A stretch of 64,000 nucleotides of DNA from Rhizobacter sp. (GTDB taxonomy: Bacteria; Pseudomonadota; Gammaproteobacteria; Burkholderiales; Burkholderiaceae_C). Within the stretch, counting starts at the first letter, position 1; every line of letters begins with the position of its first letter. The stretch spans positions 310,001 through 374,000 of the forward strand of contig JAHBZQ010000001.1 of the NCBI GenBank assembly GCA_019635355.1. Reading direction: 5' to 3'. Below are positions 24,723 through 37,155 of the stretch, in pieces. The notes beneath the pieces are model-generated. The model saw only the letters and a program-made list of their open reading frames with translations. It did no database searches and had not been told where the DNA came from. The translations under genes were made by a program, and so were the position numbers.

Positions 24723-25544
24723 TCAGACGCTGGCGGCGACAGGCGGCGCGACGAACGCCGGCGGCGGCGGGCTGCCGGCCGAGAGCGTCAGCACCTCGTA
24801 GCCCGTCTCGGTGACGAGCACCGTGTGCTCCCACTGTGCGGAGAGCGAGCGGTCGCGGGTGACGATGGTCCAGCCGTCGCCGGTTTCGCGGATCTCGCGC
24901 TTGCCCGCGTTGATCATCGGCTCGATGGTGAACACCATACCGGGGACCAGCTCTTCGAGCGTGCCGGGGCGGCCGTAGTGCAGCACCTGTGGCTCTTCGT
25001 GGAACTTCTGGCCGATGCCGTGGCCGCAGAACTCGCGCACGATCGAGAAGCCGGCGTTTTCGGCGAAGGTCTGGATGGCGTGGCCGATGTCGCCGAGGCG
25101 TGCACCGGGCTTGACCTTCACGATGCCTTTCCACATGGCGTCATACGTGAAGCTGCACAGGCGCTTGGCGGCGATGGATCCGTCACCCACCACGAACATG
25201 CGGCTCGTGTCGCCATGCCAACCGTCCTTGATGACGGTGACGTCGATGTTGACGATGTCGCCGTTCTTCAGCGGCCGGTCGTTCGGGATGCCGTGGCAGA
25301 CCTGGTGGTTGACCGAGGTGCAGATCGACTTCGGGTAGGGCGTGTAGCCGGGCGGCTGGTAGTGCAGCGGGGCGGGGATCGCGCCTTGCACGTTGACGAT
25401 GTGGTCGTGCGCCAGCTTGTCGAGCTGCTCGGTGGTCACGCCCGGCTTGACGTGGGGCGTGAGCATGTCCAGCACCTCGGATGCGAGGCGGCCTGCAATG
25501 CGCATTTGGGCCGCGTCGTCGGCGGTCTTGATGGTGATCGTCAT
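24723..25544 (-). CDS. map: Type I methionine aminopeptidase
   Basis: This 273-residue metallopeptidase removes the initiator Met from nascent proteins. The five metal ligands are visible in NIDVTVIKDGWHGDTS (two Asp), FCGHGIG (His), FTIEPMI (Glu) and SAQWEHTVLVTE (Glu). HGIPNDRPL is the usual substrate-pocket loop. ATG 25544 lies 9 nt after a CACAAT hexamer, suggesting a leaderless or near-leaderless mRNA. glnD follows 11 bp downstream. Confidence 0.97.
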   Translation of the reverse strand: MTITIKTADDAAQMRIAGRLASEVLDMLTPHVKPGVTTEQLDKLAHDHIVNVQGAIPAPLHYQPPGYTPYPKSICTSVNHQVCHGIPNDRPLKNGDIVNIDVTVIKDGWHGDTSRMFVVGDGSIAAKRLCSFTYDAMWKGIVKVKPGARLGDIGHAIQTFAENAGFSIVREFCGHGIGQKFHEEPQVLHYGRPGTLEELVPGMVFTIEPMINAGKREIRETGDGWTIVTRDRSLSAQWEHTVLVTETGYEVLTLSAGSPPPPAFVAPPVAASV

Positions 25545-25553
25545 AGGGCCGAG

Positions 25554-25559
25554 ATTGTG
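25554..25559 (-). promoter_or_regulatory. -10-like CACAAT close to the map start
   Basis: Read on the minus strand, GGCACAAT ends 9 nt before the map ATG. With normal -10 to start-site spacing, transcription would begin at or within a base or two of the ATG. The same GGCACAAT block precedes uvrC and pgsA at 9 and 7 nt. Confidence 0.4.
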
Positions 25560-25572
25560 CCACCCGGCCCCG

Positions 25573-25578
25573 TAAAAT
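25573..25578 (+). promoter_or_regulatory. Possible purL -10 element
   Basis: TAAAAT on the plus strand, 61 bp before the purL start, is the only AT-rich hexamer in the 95-bp divergent gap. No matching -35 was seen, so this is tentative. Confidence 0.3.
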
Positions 25579-25639
25579 GCCGGGTTTCCACCGGCGCCCC
25601 CACTCCCGGACGGGCGACTGCCGCACCTGAGCCACCAGC

Positions 25640-29614
<3,975 letters not shown>

Positions 29615-29632
29615 CCCACACAAGGGAGTGAC

Positions 29633-29875
29633 ATGCACAAGACCCCCGTCAAGTACCTCGTCATCATCGAATCCGATGGCGCGATGGTCGCCAAGCTCTA
29701 CGACGCGAACTACAAGCACGAGAACGACATCGACGCCGGCTCGGAAGAGGTGGCGGTGATGACCAAGGGCCTCTCGCCCAAGAAGAACGGCAACGACGCC
29801 ACCTGGGCCAAGGTGCTGGTGGGCCACGGCGAGGCCGAGCGCCGCGCTGCAGAGATCTACACCCTCGACGTCTGA
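29633..29875 (+). CDS. Small conserved-looking protein, unknown function
   Basis: Eighty residues (MHKTPVKYLVIIESDGAMVA...) with a strong AAGGGAG ribosome site. The pattern of beta-strand (VKYLVIIES, MVAKLYD) and a C-terminal amphipathic helix (GEAERRAAEIYTLDV) suggests a compact soluble domain. It lies 18 bp after purL and 14 bp before the monooxygenase gene on the same strand, so it is probably co-transcribed. No family recognised. Confidence 0.75.
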   Translation: MHKTPVKYLVIIESDGAMVAKLYDANYKHENDIDAGSEEVAVMTKGLSPKKNGNDATWAKVLVGHGEAERRAAEIYTLDV

Positions 29876-29889
29876 GCGACGACCCCAAG

Positions 29890-31122
29890 ATGAACATCGC
29901 AATTGCCGGCGGCGGCATCGGCGGCCTGACCCTGGCCTTGGCGCTGCACCAGCGCGGGATCACGTGCACCGTCTATGAGGCGGTGCCGCAGCTGCGCCCG
30001 CTGGGCGTGGGCATCAACCTGTTGCCGCACTCGGTGAAGGAGTTGGCCGAACTCGGCCTGCAGGAAGCGCTGGCCGCCACCGCCATCGAGACCGCCTCGC
30101 TCACCTACTACAACAAGTTCGGCCAGACGATCTGGAGCGAGCCGCGCGGCGTCGCCGCCGGCTACCCGGTGCCGCAGTACTCCATCCACCGCGGCGAGCT
30201 GCACATGATCCTGCTCGACGCGGTGCTGCGCCGCCTCGGGCCCGAGCGTGTGGTGCTGGGCCACCAGCTCGCCGGCTTCGTGAACAGCGGCCAGCAGGTG
30301 CAGGCGACCTTCACGCGATTGCTCGACAACAGCGCCGTCACCGTCGAGGCCGATGCGCTGGTGGCGGCCGATGGCATCCACTCCGCGGCGCGCAAGCAGA
30401 TGTGGCCCGACGAAGGCGCGCCGCGCTACGGGAAGCGGGTGCTGTGGCGCGCCATCACCGAAGGCGAGCCCTTCGGCGACGGCCGCTCGATGTTCATGGC
30501 CGGCCACCCCGACGTGAAGTTCGTGGCCTACCCGATCTCGCGCAAGCTGGCCGATCAGGGTCGCTCGCGCATCAACTGGATCGCCGAGCTGTCGGTGCCC
30601 GAGATGCCCGCGCGCACCGACTGGAACCGCCAGGTCGACATCGGCGTGTTCGCTGCACCCTTCGACAGCTGGAAGTGGGAGTGGATCGACATTCCGCAGT
30701 TGATCCGCGGCGCCTCCGCCGTCTACGAATTCCCGCTCGTCGACCGCGACCCGCTGCCGCACTGGCGCCAGGGCCGTGTCACGCTGCTGGGCGATGCCGC
30801 CCACCCGATGTACCCCATCGGCTCGAATGGGGCGTCGCAGGCCATCCTCGACGTGCGTGCGCTGGCCGATGCGCTGGCGGGCAAAGGCCAGCTCGAAGCG
30901 GCGCTCGACGCCTACGAGGCCGAGCGCCTGCCGAAGACGGCCAACATCGTGCTGCTCAACCGCCAGAACGGCCCCGAGCAGGTGATGGCGATCGCCGAGC
31001 AGCGGGCGCCCGAGGGCTTTCAGCACATCCATGACGTGATGCCGCGCGAGGAGCTGGAAGGCATTGCCGCCCGCTACAAGCAGGTCGCCGGTTTCACCAA
31101 GGACCAGGTCAAGAAGGCCTGA
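29890..31122 (+). CDS. FAD-dependent monooxygenase (PhzS/salicylate hydroxylase type)
   Basis: These 410 residues form a class A flavoprotein hydroxylase. The N-terminal dinucleotide motif is AGGGIGGLTLALALHQRG, the DG motif VAADGIHSAARKQ, and the FAD-ribityl motif LLGDAAHPMYPIGSNGASQA. The last resembles PhzS-like phenazine and 3-hydroxybenzoate hydroxylases. The true substrate cannot be predicted. No ring-cleavage genes adjoin. The stop region overlaps the convergent AraC gene by 14 bp. Confidence 0.86.
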   Translation: MNIAIAGGGIGGLTLALALHQRGITCTVYEAVPQLRPLGVGINLLPHSVKELAELGLQEALAATAIETASLTYYNKFGQTIWSEPRGVAAGYPVPQYSIHRGELHMILLDAVLRRLGPERVVLGHQLAGFVNSGQQVQATFTRLLDNSAVTVEADALVAADGIHSAARKQMWPDEGAPRYGKRVLWRAITEGEPFGDGRSMFMAGHPDVKFVAYPISRKLADQGRSRINWIAELSVPEMPARTDWNRQVDIGVFAAPFDSWKWEWIDIPQLIRGASAVYEFPLVDRDPLPHWRQGRVTLLGDAAHPMYPIGSNGASQAILDVRALADALAGKGQLEAALDAYEAERLPKTANIVLLNRQNGPEQVMAIAEQRAPEGFQHIHDVMPREELEGIAARYKQVAGFTKDQVKKA

Positions 31123-32047
31123 GGGACAGGAAGATTTCGGTTCGCAACTCGTTCGGCGGCGTGTCGCGCGGGTTGTTGAAGTACTCCTCGACCAGCGGGC
31201 CGTCGGCCAGCTCGTGCCCCGAGCGAGGTAGCCACGAGCCGTAAAGCCAGTCGTAGGCGGCGCGCATCGAGGCATACGGGCCGATGTAGTTCAGCACGGC
31301 ATAGAGGCCGGCCGGCGTTTCGGTCTGCACGAGCCCCACATCGGTGGTCGGCTGCGCACAGCCCGCCACCGCGGCGATGGAGCGCAGCTCGGCCTCGGGC
31401 GTGACTGCTGGATCGTCGAAATACAGCGCCAGCATCCGCATGCCCGGCCGCCCGAGGCCTGCGGTGGCGATGCGTGCATAGAGCAGGTCGAACGCACGCC
31501 CGATCGACATGAACGAGCCGCGGTGCGCCACGCCGAGCAGCGGCTGTGCCGGCAGCGCTCTCAGCGTGACTTCGTAGCCCGGTTCCGTGTCTGACGTGTG
31601 CGAGGCGACGAACTGGCTGTGCACGCCGCTCGCCCGATAGCGCGCTGGCGGCAAGCCGTAGACCGATTTGAACGTGCGGTTGAACGAGGCAAGCGTCGGG
31701 TAGCCGGCGTCGCGCGCCACCTGTGCGATGGGCCGCGCCGTGTTGGCCAGGTGCCCGGCCGCGCGGTGCAATCGCAGTCGCTTGACCGTCTGCGCGAGCG
31801 TCTCGCCGTGCATCGCGTGGTACACGCGGTGCCAATGGTGCGGCGACAGGCAGGCAATCTCGGCCAGCGCGTTCAGGTCGAGCGGCTGGTCGAGGTGGTC
31901 GTACACGTGCTCGATCACCCGCCGCATGCGCGGGGCGTAGCGCGACCACAGGCCCGTATCGGTGGACGCGGGCGCGAAGACCCCCGCCTCGCGCTCAGCG
32001 GATGCCGACGCGGATCTCGATGGTTCCATCGGGTGCATAACGCTCAT
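31109..32047 (-). CDS. AraC-family regulator with GyrI-like effector domain
   Basis: About 312 residues. An N-terminal AraC DNA-binding pair of helix-turn-helices (LNALAEIACLSPHHWHRVYH and IAQVARDAGYPTLASFNRTF) precedes a C-terminal effector-binding domain of the GyrI/BmrR type (GLVQTETPAGLYAVLNYIGP). This is the Rob-like order. ATG 32047 is used but 32038 and 32029 are equally plausible and none has a clear ribosome site; all overlap the upstream gene. It probably forms a two-gene unit with the stand-alone GyrI-like protein. Confidence 0.87.
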   Translation of the reverse strand: MSVMHPMEPSRSASASAEREAGVFAPASTDTGLWSRYAPRMRRVIEHVYDHLDQPLDLNALAEIACLSPHHWHRVYHAMHGETLAQTVKRLRLHRAAGHLANTARPIAQVARDAGYPTLASFNRTFKSVYGLPPARYRASGVHSQFVASHTSDTEPGYEVTLRALPAQPLLGVAHRGSFMSIGRAFDLLYARIATAGLGRPGMRMLALYFDDPAVTPEAELRSIAAVAGCAQPTTDVGLVQTETPAGLYAVLNYIGPYASMRAAYDWLYGSWLPRSGHELADGPLVEEYFNNPRDTPPNELRTEIFLSLRPS

Positions 32048-32441
32048 GGTCGCAACGATAGGTCTTCGCGAGTGCCTGGTTCGCCCACACATCGAGCCAG
32101 CGTTCGCCGACCTTGTCGTGCCGGCCCGGCTCGACCTCGAAGACGGCATGCGGCCCGGGCGGGATCACTGTCGAGGCCAGACCCTCGGGTACGGTGTCGG
32201 CGTGCGTCACGCAGGCGCCCACGATCAGCGTGTAGTCGCCGTGGTTGTCGACACCTTCGTGCTCGTGGTGCGTGTAGACGGCGTAGACGTCGCCATCGCG
32301 GCGGTGAGGAATGCGCGCCAGCCAGTTCTCGCCGCTGAAGCGTTGCCAGTGGGCCGGGATGTCTTGAAACGCACGCTGGTTGTTCGTGCGCAGTGGAATG
32401 CCCATCACGAGCATCGGTTCGGTGGTCTGCAGGGTCTTCAT
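31995..32441 (-). CDS. Stand-alone GyrI-like small-molecule-binding protein
   Basis: These 148 residues match the effector-binding (GyrI/AraC_E_bind) fold: LVMGIPLRTNNQRAFQDIPAHWQRF at the start, YAVYTHHEHEGVDNHGDYTLIVG in the middle and TVIPPGPHAVFEVEPG before the last strand. There is no DNA-binding part. AGGAG is 6 nt before ATG 32441. It overlaps and precedes the AraC/GyrI gene, which has the same kind of domain, so both may bind the same ligand. Confidence 0.8.
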   Translation of the reverse strand: MKTLQTTEPMLVMGIPLRTNNQRAFQDIPAHWQRFSGENWLARIPHRRDGDVYAVYTHHEHEGVDNHGDYTLIVGACVTHADTVPEGLASTVIPPGPHAVFEVEPGRHDKVGERWLDVWANQALAKTYRCDHERYAPDGTIEIRVGIR

Positions 32442-32490
32442 GTCGGCTCCTGATCTTGTGGAGCCTTCATCTTGCGACGGGTCGATTTGA

Positions 32491-32507
32491 CAAGTCTTGC
32501 GGACTTG
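32491..32507. promoter_or_regulatory. Inverted repeat between GyrI-like and TetR genes
   Basis: CAAGTC-TTGCG-GACTTG at 32491-32507 is a perfect 6-bp dyad, and CTTGCG recurs at 32471, 32496 and 32504. It lies 50 bp upstream of the GyrI-like start and just after the TetR stop. It may be an operator of the AraC pair; a TetR-gene terminator is the alternative, but no U-run follows. Confidence 0.4.
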
Positions 32508-32518
32508 CGGGTGGGCCC

Positions 32519-33112
32519 TCAGCGTGGCCCGTAGACCACCGCGCGCACGAACTGTGCCGTGGTGGCGGTGAGCTGCGGCAGCTCGCCGATGCGGTCTTGC
32601 TCGACCTTCTGCAGCACCAGCTCGTGGATGCCGCCGACGATGCTCAACGCCAGCTCTTCTTGCAGGGGCGGGTGCTGGCGGCCGTCGTGCGAGCGGTTCA
32701 CCACCTCGAGGATGAAGTTGGCCAGGTGCTGGTTGACGCGCCGGCGGGCCTGCAGGCCCACCGGGCCCAGGCTCAGGATGGCGATGAAGAGCGTCTTCAG
32801 CAGCGCCGGGTTGCTGGCCATCGTGGTGAGGTAGGCCTCGAGCGCCTGCTCGGCCTGGGTCAGCGGGTCGTGGCTCGGGTCGATGGCGTCGCGCAGCACG
32901 CCCAGCGACTGCCGGCTCGCCGCCTCGTAGAGCGCCACCAGGCAGTCTTCCTTGGTGGCGAAGTGCTCGTAGAAGGTGCGGCGCGACACGCGCGCGATCG
33001 CCGCCAGGTCGGCGATGGTGGTGTCGGCATACCCCTTGCGGGCCACCGCTTCGCCCATGGCGTCGAGCAGGCGGCGGCGGTGGCTGGTGTCGGGGTCGGC
33101 AGAAACTGGCAT
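32519..33112 (-). CDS. TetR-family transcriptional regulator
   Basis: This 197-residue repressor has an N-terminal helix-turn-helix (TTIADLAAIARVSRRTFYEHFATKEDCL, residues about 30-57) and an all-helical ligand domain. It is divergent from the PF10118 gene, and two identical palindromes lie in the gap, which fits control of both genes. ATG 33112 is the first Met in frame. The inducer is unknown. Confidence 0.93.
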   Translation of the reverse strand: MPVSADPDTSHRRRLLDAMGEAVARKGYADTTIADLAAIARVSRRTFYEHFATKEDCLVALYEAASRQSLGVLRDAIDPSHDPLTQAEQALEAYLTTMASNPALLKTLFIAILSLGPVGLQARRRVNQHLANFILEVVNRSHDGRQHPPLQEELALSIVGGIHELVLQKVEQDRIGELPQLTATTAQFVRAVVYGPR

Positions 33113-33134
33113 GTCGGTAGGGATGCAAGCAAAC

Positions 33135-33150
33135 GGTACTTGACAGTACC
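33135..33150. promoter_or_regulatory. TetR operator 1, GGTAC-N6-GTACC
   Basis: GGTAC-TTGACA-GTACC. The spacer is itself a consensus -35 hexamer for the plus-strand gene, so a bound repressor would block polymerase directly. It lies 23 bp from the TetR start codon. Confidence 0.75.
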
Positions 33151-33177
33151 ACAGCTGACATGCACATTCGCCCCGCT

Positions 33178-33193
33178 GGTACCAAGACGTACC
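33178..33193. promoter_or_regulatory. TetR operator 2, GGTAC-N6-GTACC
   Basis: GGTAC-CAAGAC-GTACC, with an extra T/A pair flanking. Its centre is 43 bp (about four helical turns) from operator 1, so both sites face the same side of DNA. It lies 19 bp before the ATG of the downstream gene. Confidence 0.75.
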
Positions 33194-33212
33194 AAAACCG
33201 TGGAGTACTGCC

Positions 33213-34034
33213 ATGACGACCGACCTTGTGGTTCGCCGCCTGCTGATCGACCTCGAAGCCGACATCCCGCGCCGCTGGTGTGGCGGCGATGCCTTCCGCA
33301 CCGCGCTCTTCAACGCCTTGTCGATGAGCTTCCCGCTGGGCGAGCAGTTCTTCATCGACTCGCTGCGTGCCGGCATGAAGCAGCTGCCCGAAGACCAGCG
33401 CGAGCGCTTCGCAAAGGAAGTGCAGGGGTTCATCGGCCAGGAGGCCACGCACCGTCGCATCCACGGGCTTTTCAACGCCCATCTCGACAAACAGGGCTTC
33501 ACCAACGCCTGGGAAAAGCGCATCGAGAAGCGCACGCCGATCTTCGACGAGGTCGACGCGCGCCACCTCGTGGCGGCGACCGCCGCCACCGAGCACTTCA
33601 CCGCCATCCTTGCCGAGTGGATGCTGCGCAACACCTGGGCGCTCGACGACGCCGAGCCGCGCCTGCGCACGATGTGGATGTGGCACGCCTCGGAAGAGAG
33701 CGAGCACCGCAGCACCGCCTTCGACGTCTACCAGGCGTTGGGCGGCAACCACGAATGGCGCGTGAAGTGGTTCAAGAACGTGACCGTTCTCTTCATCACC
33801 GACGTGACGCGCCAGACCTTGCGCAACCTGTGGGACGACGGCGCGCTCTTCAGCTTGAAGACCTGGCGCAGCGCCTGGACCTACCTCTTCGGCAAGCGTG
33901 GCCTCGTGCGCGAGACCTACGGCCCGTGGAAGGCCTACCTGCGCGAAGACTTCCACCCCCGCCAGCAGGACGACCAGCTGTCGCGCGACTGGCTGCAGGC
34001 GAACGCGGCGCAGTTCTCGGTGGTGGGCAAGTAG
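33213..34034 (+). CDS. PF10118-type metal-dependent hydrolase-like protein
   Basis: This 273-residue, mostly helical protein belongs to the predicted metal-dependent hydrolase family PF10118. Two ExxH-type motifs, FIGQEATHRRIH and WHASEESEHRS, plus ATAATEHF in the middle, are arranged as in ferritin-like diiron proteins. GGAG sits 8 nt before the ATG. The function is unknown in general; the linked TetR regulator with twin operators suggests induction by a small hydrophobic compound. Confidence 0.82.
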   Translation: MTTDLVVRRLLIDLEADIPRRWCGGDAFRTALFNALSMSFPLGEQFFIDSLRAGMKQLPEDQRERFAKEVQGFIGQEATHRRIHGLFNAHLDKQGFTNAWEKRIEKRTPIFDEVDARHLVAATAATEHFTAILAEWMLRNTWALDDAEPRLRTMWMWHASEESEHRSTAFDVYQALGGNHEWRVKWFKNVTVLFITDVTRQTLRNLWDDGALFSLKTWRSAWTYLFGKRGLVRETYGPWKAYLREDFHPRQQDDQLSRDWLQANAAQFSVVGK

Positions 34035-34040
34035 ACCGCC

Positions 34041-36251
34041 TCAGGCCGCTGTCACCTCAACCGGCACGCCGCCGAGCACCGCGTTGCCCGAGAGCGGGTC
34101 GCGCAGGCGCTCGTCGAGCACGGTGTTGAGGTTGGCGCCGGGCCGCTCGGCCGCCACGCTGAGCCGCGCGCCGGGCAGGTGATGGCCCCAGCCATGCGGC
34201 AGGCTCACGACGCCGGGCATCACGCTGTCGCTGATTTCCACCTGCACTTCGATTGCCTGTCCGTCATGGCCAGCAATGCGCGCAGGTGCGCCGTCGGTCA
34301 GCTTGAGGCGTGCGGCGTCGGCGGGATTCACCAGCGCCGTGCAGCGGAACGGGCCCTTGGCGAGCAGGGGCAGGTTGTGCATCCAGCTGTTGTTCGAGCG
34401 CACGTGGCGGCGGCCGATGATGACCATCTCGGGCAGCGGCTGCGTCATGTCGCGCGCGGCACGCGCTAGGTCACCCATGAGCAGCGGTGGCGCGAGTTCG
34501 ACCTTGCCGCTCGGGGTGCGCAGCACTTCGGGAGTGCGCGGCTGCAGCGGGCCGAGGTCGATGCCGCCTTCCGACGCCGCCACCTTGGCGAGCGTCAGCC
34601 CGTCGGGCTTCTGGCCGAAGGCCTCGCCGTAGGGGCCGGTGCGCAGTGACAGATCGAGCCGGCGCTCGGGGCCGGTGTGGGCCGAGATCTCGCGCATCAC
34701 CGCCTGGGCGTTGTCACCGAAGCTGCGCTGCAGTTCGGCGAGCAGCATCTCGTCGTCGAGCTGCTGCACGTCGGCGTTCGCCCCCTTGCCGTTGAAGAGG
34801 CCGATCAGCTTCACGAGGATCTGCCAGTCGCGCAGATGGCCGGCGGGCGCCTGCAGCACCGGCGCGCTGTAGCGCACATGGTTGCGGTAGGCGAACTGAG
34901 GCAGCGCCACGTCGAAGTGCGCGTCTTCCAGCGGAGCGAGGCCGGGCAGGATGACATCGGCGTGGCGCGTGGTCTCGTTGAGGTAGATGTCGTAGCTCAG
35001 CATGAAGTCGAGCTGGTCGAGCGCCTTGGCCACACGCTCGCCGTTGGGCGCCGACAGCACCGGGTTGCTCGCGATGGTGATGAGCGCCTTGATCTGGCCC
35101 GCGCCTTCGGTCTCGATCTCTTCGGCCAGGCAGCCCATCGGCAGCTCGCCGAACACCTCGGGTGCACCGCTCACGCGCGAGCGGTGCCGGCCGGTGGTGA
35201 TGCCCTTGCCGATGCCGGGTTGGCCTTCGGTGTTGGCCGAGAAAGCGGCGGCCTTTGGGAACATGGCGCAGCCCGGTTCGTCGAGGTGGCCGGTGAGCAC
35301 GTTGAGCACGTCGATCAGCCAGCTGGCGAGCGACCCGTGGGCCTGCGTGCAGGTGCCGAGCCGCCCGTAGACGGCCGCACGTTCGGCTTTGGCGAGCTGG
35401 CGTGCGAGCTGGCGGATGTCGTCGGCGGCGATGCCGCAGCGCGCCGACACCGCCTCGGGCGAGAAGGGCGTGACGGCTTGCCGGAGTTCATCGACACCCG
35501 CCACGTGCTCGGCGATGCGGCCCAGGCGCACGAGCTGCTCGGCAAAGAGCGTGTGCACCATGCCGAGCATCAGGAAGGCATCGCCGCCCGGGCGGATGGG
35601 CACATGGCGGCTCGCGATCTCAGCCGTCTCGGTGCGGCGCGGGTCGACCACGACGATCTGCCCGCCGCGCTCGCGCAGGGCCTTCGCCTTGCCGCGGAAG
35701 TCGGGCACCGTCCACAGGCTGCCGTTGCTCGCCATCGGGTTGGCGCCGAGCATGAGCAGGAAATCGCAGCGCTCGATGTCGGGGATGGGGATCGTGAGCC
35801 AGCTCCCGAACATCAACCCGCTCGACAGCTGCTTGGGCATCTGGTCGAGCGTGGAGGCCGAGTAGATGTTGCGCGAGCCCATCGCCTTCATCAGCCGGCC
35901 GATGTAGAGCATCACGCCGAACTTGTGGCCGGCCGGGTTGCCCACGCTCACGGCGATGCTGTCGTTTCCATTCGCGGAACGGATCGGCATCAGCCGCCGC
36001 TCGATCTCGGCGAAGGCTTCGTCCCAGCTGGCGTCGACGAAGCGGCCGTCGCGCTTGACGAGCGGCGTGCGCAGCCTGTCGGGGTCGTCCTGCAGGTCTT
36101 TCAGCGCCACGCCCTTCGGGCAGATGTAGCCCTTGCTGAAGCTGTCGCTCTCCTGCCCGCGGATGGCGATGACCTTGCCGCCCTCGACCTGCACGTCGAG
36201 CCCGCAGGTGGCCTCGCAGACGGGGCAGATGTGGTGCTTGATCTCGCTCAT
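34041..36251 (-). CDS. Molybdopterin oxidoreductase (bis-MGD, formate dehydrogenase/nitrate reductase superfamily)
   Basis: This 736-residue cytoplasmic-looking enzyme has an N-terminal [4Fe-4S] site (Cys9, Cys12, Cys16, Cys44) and bis-MGD signatures (LLMLGANPMASNG, VVVDPRRTETAE, HGSLASWLIDVLNVLTGHLDEPG). The C-terminal MGD domain reads RRHVRSNNSWMHNLP and SLPHGWGHH. At the usual molybdenum-ligand position (STLDQMPKQ) there is no Cys or SeCys. No Tat signal, membrane anchor or electron-transfer subunit is nearby. GGGAGA precedes the ATG. It follows the XRE regulator gene by 30 bp on the same strand and is probably controlled by it. Substrate unknown. Confidence 0.87.
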   Translation of the reverse strand: MSEIKHHICPVCEATCGLDVQVEGGKVIAIRGQESDSFSKGYICPKGVALKDLQDDPDRLRTPLVKRDGRFVDASWDEAFAEIERRLMPIRSANGNDSIAVSVGNPAGHKFGVMLYIGRLMKAMGSRNIYSASTLDQMPKQLSSGLMFGSWLTIPIPDIERCDFLLMLGANPMASNGSLWTVPDFRGKAKALRERGGQIVVVDPRRTETAEIASRHVPIRPGGDAFLMLGMVHTLFAEQLVRLGRIAEHVAGVDELRQAVTPFSPEAVSARCGIAADDIRQLARQLAKAERAAVYGRLGTCTQAHGSLASWLIDVLNVLTGHLDEPGCAMFPKAAAFSANTEGQPGIGKGITTGRHRSRVSGAPEVFGELPMGCLAEEIETEGAGQIKALITIASNPVLSAPNGERVAKALDQLDFMLSYDIYLNETTRHADVILPGLAPLEDAHFDVALPQFAYRNHVRYSAPVLQAPAGHLRDWQILVKLIGLFNGKGANADVQQLDDEMLLAELQRSFGDNAQAVMREISAHTGPERRLDLSLRTGPYGEAFGQKPDGLTLAKVAASEGGIDLGPLQPRTPEVLRTPSGKVELAPPLLMGDLARAARDMTQPLPEMVIIGRRHVRSNNSWMHNLPLLAKGPFRCTALVNPADAARLKLTDGAPARIAGHDGQAIEVQVEISDSVMPGVVSLPHGWGHHLPGARLSVAAERPGANLNTVLDERLRDPLSGNAVLGGVPVEVTAA

Positions 36252-36281
36252 GTTTTTGTCTCCCTGGTGTGTGAGGCGTCG

Positions 36282-37121
36282 TTATGCCTTCTGCCCGGCG
36301 GCCAGTCCGTCGCTGAGGTGACGCAGGGCCTTGGAGGTGAACTCGTCGGCCGGGAAGAAGGTCTCGAGCGCCAGCTCGGAGAGGGTGATGTCGATCGGCG
36401 TGCCGAAGACGGTGGTGGTGCTCAGGAACGACAGCACGCCCGCGGACGAGCGAATCTTCAGCGGCACCGCCACCGCATTGGGGGCGATGTGCTCGTGCTC
36501 GTCGGCGCCGGGCGGCACCGGGTAGGCCTGCAGCTCCTTCAGCAGCTCGACGAGCACGGGGTCGGCGCTGAGGTTGATCTGGTGACGCAGGCGATCGAAG
36601 AGGTGCTCGCGCCAGCCGAGCAGGTTGACGATCTTGGGCGCCACGCCTTGCGGGTGCAGGCTCAGGCGCAGCACGTTGACGGGTGGCTGCAGCAGCTCGG
36701 GCGCGATGTCTTGCATCAGCAGCAGCAGCGAGGGGTTGTGGGCCACCATGTTCCAGTGCCGGTCGACGGCGAGCGCGGGGTGGGGCTCGTGCGCCTTCAG
36801 GAGCTGTTCGACTGTCTGCCGGGCGGCCTGCAAGGCCGGGTCGTCGAGCTTGCGCTCGGGGTAGAGCGGCGCATAGCCGGCGGCGGTGAGCATCGCGTTG
36901 CGCTCGCGCAGTGGCACGTCGAGTTGCTCGGCCAGGTGCAGCACCATCGCGCGGCTGGGCGTGGCGCGGCCGGTCTCCATGTAGCTGAGGTGGCGGGTGG
37001 AGATCTCTGCGTCCATCGCGAGATCGAGCTGGCTGAGGCGGCGGCGCTGGCGCCATTCGCGCAGCAGGGCGCCGACGGGTTGTGCGGAAGACGTTGACGC
37101 GGTGGCGATGGCAGTGCTCAT
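36282..37121 (-). CDS. XRE-family regulator with MLTR/MmyB-like ligand domain
   Basis: These 279 residues combine an N-terminal Cro/C1-type helix-turn-helix (LSQLDLAMDAEISTRHLSYM, about 33-52) with the MmyB-like MLTR ligand-binding domain, seen as VDRHWNMVAHNPSLLLLM and a C-terminal LSTTTVFGTPIDITLSELALETFFP. ATG 37121 is chosen; a GTG at 37130 is possible. It is divergent from a small membrane protein over a perfect 21-bp palindrome and lies upstream of the molybdoenzyme gene. Fatty-acid-like ligands are known for the domain elsewhere. Confidence 0.9.
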   Translation of the reverse strand: MSTAIATASTSSAQPVGALLREWRQRRRLSQLDLAMDAEISTRHLSYMETGRATPSRAMVLHLAEQLDVPLRERNAMLTAAGYAPLYPERKLDDPALQAARQTVEQLLKAHEPHPALAVDRHWNMVAHNPSLLLLMQDIAPELLQPPVNVLRLSLHPQGVAPKIVNLLGWREHLFDRLRHQINLSADPVLVELLKELQAYPVPPGADEHEHIAPNAVAVPLKIRSSAGVLSFLSTTTVFGTPIDITLSELALETFFPADEFTSKALRHLSDGLAAGQKA

Positions 37122-37155
37122 GGCCCGCACATTACCGCAGCTCCTCCTGCCAAAC

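Noticed and set aside
22468..24801. A 777-codon plus-strand frame opposite glnD
   Set aside because: No domain, biased composition; GlnD on the other strand has all expected motifs.
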